From positions 1-18,933 of the forward strand of contig JAGGAG010000036.1 of NCBI GenBank assembly GCA_017889745.1: a DNA stretch of 18,933 bases. The letters run 5' to 3'. This document shows positions 5,406 to 13,385 of the stretch, one piece after another. This DNA comes from Gemmatimonadota bacterium (GTDB lineage: Bacteria > Gemmatimonadota > Gemmatimonadetes > Gemmatimonadales > GWC2-71-9). The notes under the pieces are model-generated. The model did not search any database, was not told the origin of the DNA, and saw only the letters and a program-made list of their open reading frames with translations. The translations under genes and the position numbers were made by a program. Position 1 is the first letter of the stretch, and each line of letters opens with the position of its first letter.

Positions 5406-7670
5406 GTGTCCGTCGTGGCGGAACTGTTCGATCGCCTCAGTGCAGCGCTCTCCTCCCGCTATCGGCTGGAGCGGGAACTGGGTCAGGGCGGGATGGCGAA
5501 AGTCTTCCTGGCCCACGACCTCAAGTATGAGCGTGCCGTTGCCGTGAAGGTGCTTCGGCCCGACCTTGCTGCCGAGGTCGGCCCAGCCCGGTTCCTGCGT
5601 GAGATCCAGATCGCCGCTCGCCTGCATCATCCCCACATCCTGCCGCTGTACGATTCCGACCAGGTCGACGGCCTGGTCTACTATGTCATGCCGTACATCG
5701 AGGGCGAGACCCTGCGCCAGCGTCTCGATCGCGAACGCCAGCTTCCGGTCGGGGACGCACTGCAGATCGCGCGCGAGATCGCCGACGCACTGAGCTACGC
5801 CCACAGCTGCAACGTCATCCACCGCGACATCAAGCCAGCGAACATCCTGCTCGATGCCGGCCATGCGGTCGTCGCCGACTTCGGCGTCGCGCGGGCGGTC
5901 GGCGCGGGCGACTCCACCACCGGGCACATCGTCGGCACGCCGGGCTACATGAGCCCGGAACAGATCGATGGCAGTCAGTACGTCGATGGTCGCACCGACA
6001 TCTACAGCCTCGGCTGCGTCCTGTTCGAAATGCTGGTGGGCGAGGCGCCGTTCAAGGGCAGTACCCTCACGTCGGTGATCGCGAACCGCCTGGCGTCCCC
6101 GGCCCCGTCGCCGCGTTCCTACCGCGAGCTGGTTCCGGAGGCGGTGGATGCCGCCGTGCGGAAGGCCATGGCCACGATGCCGGCCGATCGGTACACCTCG
6201 GCGGGCCAGTTCGCCGAGGCCCTCGGCACCTCCGCCACGGTGGCCATCGCGGTGGGTGCGGCACAGGCCATGGTCAAGGAGGTCGTCTCCGCCAAGTCCG
6301 TCGCGGTCCTCCCCTTCGAGAACATGAGCACCGATCCGGAGAACGAGTATTTCAGTGATGGCATCACCGATGACATCATCGCCCAGCTCTCCAAGATCAG
6401 CGCGCTGAAGGTTATCTCGCGCACGTCCTCCATGCAGTACAAGAAGACGACCAAGAAGATCGCCGCGATTGCGGAGGAGCTCGGGGTCGCGGCGGTGCTC
6501 GAGGGCAGTGTCCGCAAGGCCGGGCCCCGCGTGCGCATCGTGGCGCACCTGGTCGATCCCAAGACGGAGCAGCACCTCTGGGGCGACACGTTCGACCGGC
6601 AGCTCACCGACATCTTCGAGGTGCAGAGCGAGGTGGCGCAACAGATCACCGGGGCGCTCTCGGTGGCGCTGTCGCCCGAGGAGAAGCAGCGGGTCGAGAA
6701 GAAAGCCACCCAGGATGCCGACGCGTACAACCTCTATCTCCTCGGCCGCTTCCACGCCAACAAGTGGTCCGAGGCCGACGTCCTGAAGGGGATCGAGTGC
6801 TTCGAGGGTGCTATTGCCAAGGACCCCAACTTCGCCGTTGCCTACGCCGGGCTCGCCGACGCCTATGAGCTGCTGAGCATTGGCTTCAGCTCGCGTCCGC
6901 CCGTGGAGTGGCTGGCGAAGGCGAAGACGGCGGCCCTGAAGGCGCTGGAGATGGACGACAGCCTCGCCGAGGCCCACACGTCGCTCGCCTATGCCCGGTG
7001 GCTGGGCGATCTCGACTGGCCCGGCGCCGAGAAGGAGTTCAAGCGTGCGCTGGAGCTCAAGGGAAGCTACGTCATGGCCCACGAGTGGTACGCCGAGTAT
7101 CTCGCCGCACTCGGGCGCCACGAAGAGGCGGTCGCCGAGATCAAGCGCGCCCAGCAGCTCGACCCGCTCGCGGTGCCCGTGAATCGGGCCGTGGGATGGG
7201 TACTGTACTTCGCCCGGCGCTACGACGAGGCGATCGACGAACTGCAGAAGACGCTCAACATGAACCCCGACTTCCTCGGGGCGCGCCTGGTGCTCTGGTG
7301 GGCCTGGGTCGCGAAGGGTTGGCCTGACGTCGCCATGGCGGACATCCGGAAGGAAGTCGAGCGCCCCGGGTTGCGCACCGTGAAGAAGCTCATGCTGGCG
7401 TACGTCTGTGCCGCCGCCGGTAACAAGGAGGAGGCCAACGGGCTGCTCTGGGAGCTGGAATCCAAGCTCGCGGGCGACAACCGCATGGCCCTGCTCGCGG
7501 CCCTCGTGTACACGGCGCTCGACATGAAGGATCGTGCCTTCCAGGAACTCTACCGTGCCCACGAGCTGCGCGAGCCCGGCCTGATGTTCCTCAAGGTGGC
7601 CCCCTGGCTTGATCCGCTGCGGTCCGACCCGCGGTATGGCGTACTCGTGGAGAAGCTGGGGCTCGGCTGA
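5406..7670 (+). CDS. Ser/Thr protein kinase with TolB/FlgO-like domain and TPR repeats
   Basis: From GTG 5406 the product is 754 residues. This start is chosen because its N terminus aligns without gaps with the second kinase at 11779 (K48, D141 and D158 have the same numbers in both); a GTG at 5367 is also open. The kinase domain (about 20-275) shows GQGGMAKVF, catalytic K48, HRDIKPAN (139-146), DFG (158-160) and SPE (183-185). Residues about 297-420 (SVAVLPFENMSTDPENEYFSDG, LEGSVRK, LWGDTFDR) are the TolB-N/FlgO-like domain common in CadC- and adenylate-cyclase-type regulators. The remainder carries TPR-type helix pairs (AYNLYLLGRF, FAVAYAGLADAYELL, YDEAIDELQKTLNMNPDF). No convincing transmembrane segment joins the domains, which is unusual. 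The ABC binding-protein gene follows after 45 bp. Confidence 0.92.
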   Translation: MSVVAELFDRLSAALSSRYRLERELGQGGMAKVFLAHDLKYERAVAVKVLRPDLAAEVGPARFLREIQIAARLHHPHILPLYDSDQVDGLVYYVMPYIEGETLRQRLDRERQLPVGDALQIAREIADALSYAHSCNVIHRDIKPANILLDAGHAVVADFGVARAVGAGDSTTGHIVGTPGYMSPEQIDGSQYVDGRTDIYSLGCVLFEMLVGEAPFKGSTLTSVIANRLASPAPSPRSYRELVPEAVDAAVRKAMATMPADRYTSAGQFAEALGTSATVAIAVGAAQAMVKEVVSAKSVAVLPFENMSTDPENEYFSDGITDDIIAQLSKISALKVISRTSSMQYKKTTKKIAAIAEELGVAAVLEGSVRKAGPRVRIVAHLVDPKTEQHLWGDTFDRQLTDIFEVQSEVAQQITGALSVALSPEEKQRVEKKATQDADAYNLYLLGRFHANKWSEADVLKGIECFEGAIAKDPNFAVAYAGLADAYELLSIGFSSRPPVEWLAKAKTAALKALEMDDSLAEAHTSLAYARWLGDLDWPGAEKEFKRALELKGSYVMAHEWYAEYLAALGRHEEAVAEIKRAQQLDPLAVPVNRAVGWVLYFARRYDEAIDELQKTLNMNPDFLGARLVLWWAWVAKGWPDVAMADIRKEVERPGLRTVKKLMLAYVCAAAGNKEEANGLLWELESKLAGDNRMALLAALVYTALDMKDRAFQELYRAHELREPGLMFLKVAPWLDPLRSDPRYGVLVEKLGLG

Positions 7671-7715
7671 TCTCCCGGGCTGGCGCCCCAGACACTTCCA
7701 TTCGGAGGCGCAGAC

Positions 7716-8741
7716 ATGAATCGTTTCGGACGTACCCTCCGGCGCGCCACGGCAGCGCTGGTCCTGGGGCTGGCGGCGTCGCTGGTGATGCTGGCGGCCG
7801 CGCCGGCCTCGCGAGCGCCCGCCCCGAAGCGGATCGCCATCATTCGCGCGGCCGACTGGATGGGAAGCGAGTGGGGCGAGGACGCCATCCGGGTGGGGCT
7901 GCTCGAATCGGATCTCGAGGCCGGCCGCGATTACGAGCTGAGCGTCACCAGCGCGCAGGGCGATCTCGCGACGCTGCCGAGCCTCATCGATGCGGCCATC
8001 GATTCCCGCGCCTCGGTCATCGTGGCCCTGCAGGATCCCACGCTGGCGGTTGCGGTGCAGCGCGCGAAGTCGATGCCCATCGTGTTTCACCTGCTCTCCG
8101 ATCCGTTCGCCGCCGGCGCCGGCAAGAGCGACACCGACCACCTCCCCAACGTCACCGGAGTCTACGCGCCCGGGTTCGGCGATGCGGAACAGACCCGGCG
8201 GGTGGAACTCATCCGCCGTGTCCTGCCCCGGGCGAAGCGCATCGGCATCCTGTTCAGCCCTGAAGACAAGCTCTCCGTCAGCTTCAAGGACCGGATGACG
8301 AAGGCGGCACAGCAGGCCGGCCTGCAGGTCACCGCGGTGCCGGTCAGCAGCGCGGCCGAGGTGGGCGACGCGACGCGTTCGCTCTGCAGCCAGAAGGTCG
8401 ATGCCATCGAGCTGTTCGGCAACGCGGCGCACGCCGGGTTCGCCGGCCTCATCCAGGTGGCGCGCGACTGCCGCATCCCCGTCTTCTCCCCCTCGCCCTT
8501 CGAGGTCATGCAGGGCGCGGTGCTCTCCTTTGCCGCCGACTTCCAGGAGGGCGGGGTGGTGGCCGGCAAGATGATCGCCCGCATACTCAAGGGCGAAAGC
8601 CCGGCGGCGATTCCGTTCTACCGCGTGCAGGCCACGAAGCTCGTCGTCAATCCGGGTGACGCAAGCAGGATCGGCGTCACCCTGCCACCCGAGCTCGTGA
8701 AGGAGGCTAACGAGGTCGTCGGCGATTCGGCGAAGAAGTGA
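7716..8741 (+). CDS. ABC importer substrate-binding protein (TrpX-like, PF04392 type)
   Basis: This 341-residue protein has a signal peptide of about 33 residues (RRATAALVLGLAASLVMLAA, cleavage near ASRA). The mature part has the two-lobe pattern of the ABC_sub_bind family: KRIAIIRAADW at the start, ASVIVALQDPTLAVAVQ, the hinge region around IVFHLLSDPFAAG, NVTGVYAPG, AKRIGILFSPED in the second lobe, and FSPSPFEVMQGAVLSFAADFQEGG. These proteins deliver small solutes, tryptophan or related compounds in characterised cases, to a TrpY-like permease; the substrate here cannot be told from sequence. GGAGG lies 8 bp before the ATG. The stop overlaps the next start by 4 bp. Confidence 0.9.
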   Translation: MNRFGRTLRRATAALVLGLAASLVMLAAAPASRAPAPKRIAIIRAADWMGSEWGEDAIRVGLLESDLEAGRDYELSVTSAQGDLATLPSLIDAAIDSRASVIVALQDPTLAVAVQRAKSMPIVFHLLSDPFAAGAGKSDTDHLPNVTGVYAPGFGDAEQTRRVELIRRVLPRAKRIGILFSPEDKLSVSFKDRMTKAAQQAGLQVTAVPVSSAAEVGDATRSLCSQKVDAIELFGNAAHAGFAGLIQVARDCRIPVFSPSPFEVMQGAVLSFAADFQEGGVVAGKMIARILKGESPAAIPFYRVQATKLVVNPGDASRIGVTLPPELVKEANEVVGDSAKK

Positions 8742-9979
8742 GGATCGGCACCGCCCGCGAGGGAGGCTCCGCGCGTCTCGAGCTGGCGGGACGCCTCGAT
8801 CGCGAGTGGGCCGAGCACCTCTCCACCACCCTGCAGGACCTCATCGGTGATGGGGTGCGGTCGATCGACATCGACCTCGCCGCCGTCACGTATGTGAGTT
8901 CCGCCGGCACCGAGGTGCTCGCGCGCTGGCAGGAGGAGCTGGCGATCCTCCGGGGCGACGTGCGCCTCGTGTCGGTGACGCCGGAGCTGCGCGACGCCTT
9001 TGCGGTCGCCGGCTGGGATTCACCGCTCGACCCCGGGGCGGTCATGGCTCGCCGCTCCGGTGAGCTCCGCAAGTCGTCGTGGCACTCGCGCGAGAGCCTC
9101 GCTGCGAGTGGCCTGTACGAGATGTCCGCCTGCAGTCCCCCGGGTTCACTCGCCTGTCGGCTTGTCGGCGATCCCGGCGCCGTGACGGAGGCCCTCCTCG
9201 GGCCCGCTGACTGTACTACCGTGAGCCTGACGGCCGGCGCATTCGGCCTCGGTGTCGGCGCCATCGGCGCGAACTACGCGGAATGCCACGAACGGTTTGG
9301 CGAGCTTGTCGCCGTCGCGGGGTGCGTCGCGCACTTCCCCACCGACGGGGCGCGGAAGCCCGACTATATCGTGAGCGGGAGCACGCATGCGCCGCAGGCG
9401 GTGCTGACCTCGGGCATCGTCTGCGATGGCGGGTTCTCCGAATTGATTCGCTTCAGCACCCGGCCGGAGGCGCAGGCAGTGCCCCTTTCGGAACTCGCCG
9501 CCACCTGTCTCGACGCGGCGGGCGGACGAACTGCCGGCATCGTGATCATCGCCGAGACCGCTGGCCTCTGCGGCGCGCGGCTCAGGCGGTCTCCAGCGCT
9601 CGGTGATGCGCCGGTGCGGTTCGAGGTACCCGGGGTGCGTCACTGGCTCTCGTTCGCACCCGAGCGCACCTGTGCCATGACCACGACGCTGGTTGCCGGT
9701 GTGGTGGCCCGCGCGCCCACCGGCCCGCTGGCGGCGCATCTTCGCCGGCTCGACCCGGTGGGAAGGATCTTCGGCCACCTGCACGCCGCGGTTTTTTCCT
9801 ATCGCCCCATCCCTCAGCGCACCGTGGAACTCACCGGCCTGCTCCGCAGCCTCTTCGCTGACCACCGGCTCGAAGATGTCCTCCACCTCGTGTGGGATGA
9901 TCGCGGCACGGACGCCGTGCCCGAGAGCAGCTTCGCCCGCGGTGTCGGCTGGATCGCGCCCATCACCCAGGTCGCCTGA
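8738..9979 (+). CDS. STAS domain fused to a C-terminal domain of unknown function
   Basis: The gene starts at GTG 8738, overlapping the binding-protein stop (GTGA). Residues 1 to about 95 of 413 form a STAS (anti-sigma-factor antagonist) domain: ARLELAGRLDREWAEHL, SIDIDLAAVTYVSSAGTEVL, GDVRLVSVTPELRDAFAVAG. S55 in VSSAG aligns with the serine phosphorylated in SpoIIAA-type STAS proteins. The remaining 310 residues are a soluble alpha/beta region with GLGVGAIGANYAECHERFGE, AGCVAHFPTDG, PDYIVSG, GIVIIAETAGLCGA and a His-containing IFGHLHAAVFSY stretch. I do not recognise a family for it. Embedding between the binding protein and permease genes implies a role in regulating or loading this transporter; that is inference. 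Confidence 0.8.
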   Translation: MRIGTAREGGSARLELAGRLDREWAEHLSTTLQDLIGDGVRSIDIDLAAVTYVSSAGTEVLARWQEELAILRGDVRLVSVTPELRDAFAVAGWDSPLDPGAVMARRSGELRKSSWHSRESLAASGLYEMSACSPPGSLACRLVGDPGAVTEALLGPADCTTVSLTAGAFGLGVGAIGANYAECHERFGELVAVAGCVAHFPTDGARKPDYIVSGSTHAPQAVLTSGIVCDGGFSELIRFSTRPEAQAVPLSELAATCLDAAGGRTAGIVIIAETAGLCGARLRRSPALGDAPVRFEVPGVRHWLSFAPERTCAMTTTLVAGVVARAPTGPLAAHLRRLDPVGRIFGHLHAAVFSYRPIPQRTVELTGLLRSLFADHRLEDVLHLVWDDRGTDAVPESSFARGVGWIAPITQVA

Positions 9980-9988
9980 GCGCGTGCC

Positions 9989-10936
9989 GTGAACCTGCTT
10001 ATCGGCGCGGTCACCATCGGCTTCATCCTCGCACCGCTGGCGCTGGGCGTGCTCATCACCTTTCGCCTGTTTCGCATGCTCGACCTCACCGCCGATGGGT
10101 CGTTCGGGCTTGGCGCTGCCGTGGTCGCCGCGCTCCTGGTACGGGGCATGCCCCCTGTGCCGGCCACCATCATCGGTGCCGCCACCGGCGTCGTCGCGGG
10201 GGCGATCACCGGGGTCCTGCAGACCCGCTTCCAGGTCAGTCCGCTGCTCGCCGGTGTCCTCACCAGCACCGCGCTCTACTCCGTCTGCCTGTTCGTCATG
10301 GGCGGCGGCAATCTTTCGCTCAGCTCGGCGGACAGCATCCTCGACCAGGCCGATCGGCTCGGTCAGCGCCTGCTCGGCCTGCCGGCCAGCCTTACCCTCG
10401 GCGGCACTACGGTGAGCGGTGCGAGCCTCGCCAGCCTCGTGGTCATGAGCCTGCTGGCCATCGCGCTTGCCATCGGCCTGGCGGCCTTCCTGCGCACCGA
10501 TCTCGGGCTCGCCATGCGCGCCGCGGGAAACAATCCCGAGATGGCGCGTGCATCCGGCATCAACGTGGACGCGATGGTTCTCCTCGGCCTCGGCCTGTCC
10601 AACGGATTGATCGCCCTCGCGGGCGTCACCTTCGCCCAGTTCCAGGGCTTCGCGAGCATCCAGATGGGCATGGGAACGGCAGTCATGGGCGTGGCGACGC
10701 TCATGATCGGGGAAGTGCTGACGGGCAGGCGCACCGTCGGGCGCTGGATCGCCGGAGCCGTCGTCGGGGCGGTGATCTTCCGGCTGGTCGTGGCAGCGGC
10801 GATCAGGGCCGGTCTCAACCCGAACGCGCTCAAGCTCGCCAGCGCCGTGATCGTGCTCGCGGTACTGGTCGTTCCCGTCGTCATCCGCCGCGCCCGGGCC
10901 TGGCGTCCCCTGCCGGGAGCGAGCACCCGTGCCTGA
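9989..10936 (+). CDS. ABC importer permease (TrpY / branched-chain-type)
   Basis: This 315-residue hydrophobic protein starts at GTG 9989. About eight to nine membrane helices are visible (GAVTIGFILAPLALGVLITF through ASAVIVLAVLVVPVVI). The cytoplasmic loop AAFLRTDLGLAMRAAGNNPE with GINVDAMVLLGLGLSNGLIA is the signature of the BPD_transp_2 permeases (LivH/TrpY), where the EAA-like loop docks the ATPase. LDLTADGSFGLGAA near the N terminus is also typical. It forms the membrane channel of the importer with the binding protein (7716) and ATPase (10929). The ATPase start lies inside its 3' end. Confidence 0.92.
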   Translation: MNLLIGAVTIGFILAPLALGVLITFRLFRMLDLTADGSFGLGAAVVAALLVRGMPPVPATIIGAATGVVAGAITGVLQTRFQVSPLLAGVLTSTALYSVCLFVMGGGNLSLSSADSILDQADRLGQRLLGLPASLTLGGTTVSGASLASLVVMSLLAIALAIGLAAFLRTDLGLAMRAAGNNPEMARASGINVDAMVLLGLGLSNGLIALAGVTFAQFQGFASIQMGMGTAVMGVATLMIGEVLTGRRTVGRWIAGAVVGAVIFRLVVAAAIRAGLNPNALKLASAVIVLAVLVVPVVIRRARAWRPLPGASTRA

Positions 10937-11750
10937 TATCGCCCTCCGGCTGGAAGGAGTCTCGCACACCTTTCATGCGGGCACCCCGAACGAAGTCCGT
11001 GCCCTCGACGCCGTGGACCTCGAGCTCTATCGCGGCTCCTTCGTGGTGGTGCTTGGCGGCAACGGTTCGGGCAAGTCGAGCCTGCTGGGCGCGATCGCCG
11101 GCAGCCTCGCGATCTCCTCCGGCAGGGTCCTGATCGACGGCCGCGACGTCACCCGCTGGCCGGCGGAGCGACGCGCCCGCAGCATCGGCCGGGTCTTTCA
11201 GGACCCGTTCATGGGCACGGCGCCCGAGCTGACCGTCGCGGAGAACCTCACGGTGGCAGCGCGGCGTGGCAGTTCGAGGGGACTCCGGCGGGCCCTCGAT
11301 CCCGCGCGGCGCGCCGTCATTCGCGAACGCGTGGCCCGGCTCGGCATGCGGCTCGAGGATCGCCTCGATACGCCGATTGCCGGGCTCTCCGGCGGCCAGC
11401 GCCAGGCGCTGACGGTGCTGATGGCCACGATGGTGCGCCCGTCGCTTTTGCTGCTCGACGAGCACACCGCCGCCCTCGACACACGGAGCGCCGAAGTGGT
11501 CAGCCGTTTGACGCGGGAGACGGTGGCCGAGAGCGGCCTTACCACCCTCATGGTCACCCACTCGATGACGCAGGCGGTGCAGTTCGGCGATCGGGTGCTG
11601 GTCATGCACCGCGGCCGCGTGGCATACGACCTCACGGATGTCCGCCGACGCCTGGCGGAAGCCGACCTGCTGCGGCTCTTCGATCAGTTGCGCTGGGACG
11701 ACCGCCTGGATGAGTCCACGGCCGCCATGCTCGGACGGGCGTATGTCTAG
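10929..11750 (+). CDS. ABC importer ATP-binding protein (TrpZ-like)
   Basis: This 273-residue protein starts at GTG 10929, overlapping the permease gene by 8 bp. All ABC motifs are present: Walker A GGNGSGKSS (43-51), Q-loop FQDPFMG (90-96), signature LSGGQRQ (153-159), Walker B LLLLDE (173-178), D-loop ALD and switch His211 (MVTHSM). The tail (YDLTDVRRRLAEADLLRLFDQLRWDD) is as in other TrpZ-type subunits. It energises import through the adjacent permease. The second kinase follows after 28 bp, so the unit probably continues. Confidence 0.94.
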   Translation: MPDIALRLEGVSHTFHAGTPNEVRALDAVDLELYRGSFVVVLGGNGSGKSSLLGAIAGSLAISSGRVLIDGRDVTRWPAERRARSIGRVFQDPFMGTAPELTVAENLTVAARRGSSRGLRRALDPARRAVIRERVARLGMRLEDRLDTPIAGLSGGQRQALTVLMATMVRPSLLLLDEHTAALDTRSAEVVSRLTRETVAESGLTTLMVTHSMTQAVQFGDRVLVMHRGRVAYDLTDVRRRLAEADLLRLFDQLRWDDRLDESTAAMLGRAYV

Positions 11751-11778
11751 GCCCGCGCGGCCCGTCGGGCGCTGATCG

Positions 11779-12621
11779 ATGGATCCCGCAACGGAGGTAC
11801 GCGAGGCACTGACCGACGCGCTGCGCGACCGGTATGTCCTGGAACGCGAACTCGCCCGCGGCGGGATGGCGACCGTGTGGCTGGCCCGCGAGGCGGGGCA
11901 GGGGGCCCTGGTGGCGATCAAGGTCATGGACCCCACCCTCGCGGACGCGCTCGGAGGTGAACGCTTTCGCCGGGAGATCCGGGTGGCGAAGACGATGAGC
12001 CATCCGCTCATCGTGCCCCTCACCGACTCCGGAACGGTCGGCGAGATGATGTACTACATCATGCCGTACGTGGAGGGCGAGTCCCTGCATGCGCGTCTGC
12101 AGCGCGACCGGCGGCTTCCCCTCGCGACGGCGCTCCAGGTCACCCGCGATGTGGCATCGGCGCTCGGCTACGCCCACTCCCGTGGCGTGCTGCACCGCGA
12201 CGTGAAGCCCGAAAACATTCTCCTGGCGGGGGGACGCGCGCTGGTGGCCGACTTCGGGTTGGCGCGGGCCATCGGCGCCGCCGATTCACAGCGCCTCACC
12301 GCCACCGGTGTCGTGGTGGGTAGTGCCTACTACCTGAGCCCCGAGCAGATCCGCGAGGATCGCCACCTCGACCAGCGGGTGGACGTCTACGGTCTGGGAT
12401 GTGTCCTGCATGAGATGCTGACCGGTGCCCCGCCGTACGTCGGGCGCACGCTCACCGAGATCGTGATCCGGGTACTGCAGGCCCCCATCCCGTCGGTGCG
12501 GCGCGTCGACCCCTCTGTCCCCGAGTCGGTCGATGCAGCGATTGCCCGGGCCCTCGCGAAGGTCGCCACCGAGCGCTTCCCCACGATGGAGGAATTCGTC
12601 GACGCACTGCCGACGGGCTGA
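11779..12621 (+). CDS. Stand-alone cytosolic Ser/Thr protein kinase
   Basis: This 280-residue protein is almost only a kinase domain. It shows ARGGMATVW (P-loop, residues 26-34), catalytic K48 (VAIKVM), HRDVKPEN (139-146), DFGLARA (158-164), GSAYYLSPEQ in the activation segment and DVYGLGCVLHEMLTGAPPY. No membrane helix, TPR or sensor domain follows, unlike the kinase at 5406. Its first 40 residues align gaplessly with that kinase, so the two are paralogs. Being last in the ABC transporter cluster, it may phosphorylate a neighbour such as the STAS protein (inference). No clear ribosome binding site precedes ATG 11779. Confidence 0.92.
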   Translation: MDPATEVREALTDALRDRYVLERELARGGMATVWLAREAGQGALVAIKVMDPTLADALGGERFRREIRVAKTMSHPLIVPLTDSGTVGEMMYYIMPYVEGESLHARLQRDRRLPLATALQVTRDVASALGYAHSRGVLHRDVKPENILLAGGRALVADFGLARAIGAADSQRLTATGVVVGSAYYLSPEQIREDRHLDQRVDVYGLGCVLHEMLTGAPPYVGRTLTEIVIRVLQAPIPSVRRVDPSVPESVDAAIARALAKVATERFPTMEEFVDALPTG

Positions 12622-12643
12622 GTCGGCGCGCACACACGCATGA

Positions 12644-12689
12644 TGAACGTTCGTTCAAGCTTGACTCCACTCAGTCGCCGCTCGATAGT
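12644..12689 (+). promoter_or_regulatory. Promoter with operator-like palindrome before the PAP2 gene
   Basis: TTGACT (12661-12666), a 17-bp spacer and GATAGT (12684-12689) make a good sigma-70-like promoter. Three bases upstream of the -35 box is the inverted repeat TGAACG-TT-CGTTCA (12644-12657), the size and type of site many TetR-family regulators bind. No TetR gene is in the window. The site would control the four-gene unit 12747-16321. Confidence 0.6.
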
Positions 12690-12746
12690 CCACGAAGCAC
12701 CGAGTTGCCCGCCCGCCTCGAACTTCTCTCCTTCATGTGGAGTTGA

Positions 12747-13385
12747 ATGCCCACCCGGACCGGTGCCATGCGCATGTCGCACGCGGGGTCTCTGTTTCCG
12801 AGACTGCTTGCGGTTACCGGCATCGGCCTCCTCCACGTGCTCGTGTACTTCATCGTTACCCGGCTCACCCTGCTGCGTCCGCATGATGCGTTCATCGATC
12901 CCCACGTTGCCCTCGACGACCAGATCCCTCACCTCGCCTGGACCTGGCCGGCCTACTGGCTGCCGTACGCGCTCGTCCCCCTTGCGGCCGTCGCCTCCAT
13001 CGGCCGACTCGACGCCCGCGCGTTCCGCCGCCTCATCGCGGTGTGGGCCGGGATGGTCCTCGTAGGCGGCGTGATCCAGGTGGTGTGGCCGGCCGTGGCG
13101 CCCTGGCCGGCCGTGCCAGCCCTCAGCCAGCGGCTCTATCACGAATCGGCCCTCATCCTTCCATATGCCACGCTCCCGTCCATGCATGTCGCCCACGTGG
13201 CGATGGCGGCGATCGTCGCAGCCACCGTATTCCCGTCGTTGGCAGTGCGCGTGGCTGGCGTCGCGTCCACGCTGCTGGTCGCCGTGGCCACGCTGACGCT
13301 CAAGGAGCACCTGGCGCTCGATGCCGTGAGCGGGCTGGCGCTGGCCAGCGCGGCGGGACTCTGGTGGCGCCGGGGCGTTGCATGA
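12747..13385 (+). CDS. PAP2-superfamily membrane enzyme (Aur1/Ipt1-like type)
   Basis: This 212-residue membrane protein has about six helices. ATG 12747 is preferred since GTGGAG lies a few bases upstream; ATG 12768 is possible. The PAP2 acid-phosphatase/transferase signature is present: LPSMHVAHVA gives catalytic His147, and TLKEHLALDAVSG gives His188 and Asp192. The N-terminal DDQIPHLAWTWPAYWLPYA resembles the IPF-x-P segment of the PAP2_3 subfamily that includes inositol-phosphorylceramide synthases. It would act on a phosphorylated lipid in the membrane; the substrate is unknown. The next gene starts inside its stop (ATGA, 13382-13385). Confidence 0.82.
   Translation: MPTRTGAMRMSHAGSLFPRLLAVTGIGLLHVLVYFIVTRLTLLRPHDAFIDPHVALDDQIPHLAWTWPAYWLPYALVPLAAVASIGRLDARAFRRLIAVWAGMVLVGGVIQVVWPAVAPWPAVPALSQRLYHESALILPYATLPSMHVAHVAMAAIVAATVFPSLAVRVAGVASTLLVAVATLTLKEHLALDAVSGLALASAAGLWWRRGVA

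Noticed and set aside
5253..8432. Open frame of over 1000 codons on the minus strand opposite the kinase and binding-protein genes
   Set aside because: Its translation is rich in Arg, His, Gly, Val and Leu with no domain, and it is the mirror of well-supported plus-strand genes; codon bias of GC-rich DNA leaves such frames open.
9146..10969. Open frame of about 600 codons on the minus strand opposite the STAS and permease genes
   Set aside because: The product is a charged Glu/Arg/Gly/His/Asp-rich sequence without signal, motif or ribosome binding site; it mirrors real genes.
11751..11778. GC-rich inverted bases between the ATPase and second kinase genes as a terminator
   Set aside because: The stem is only about 5 bp without a T tract; co-transcription is more likely.
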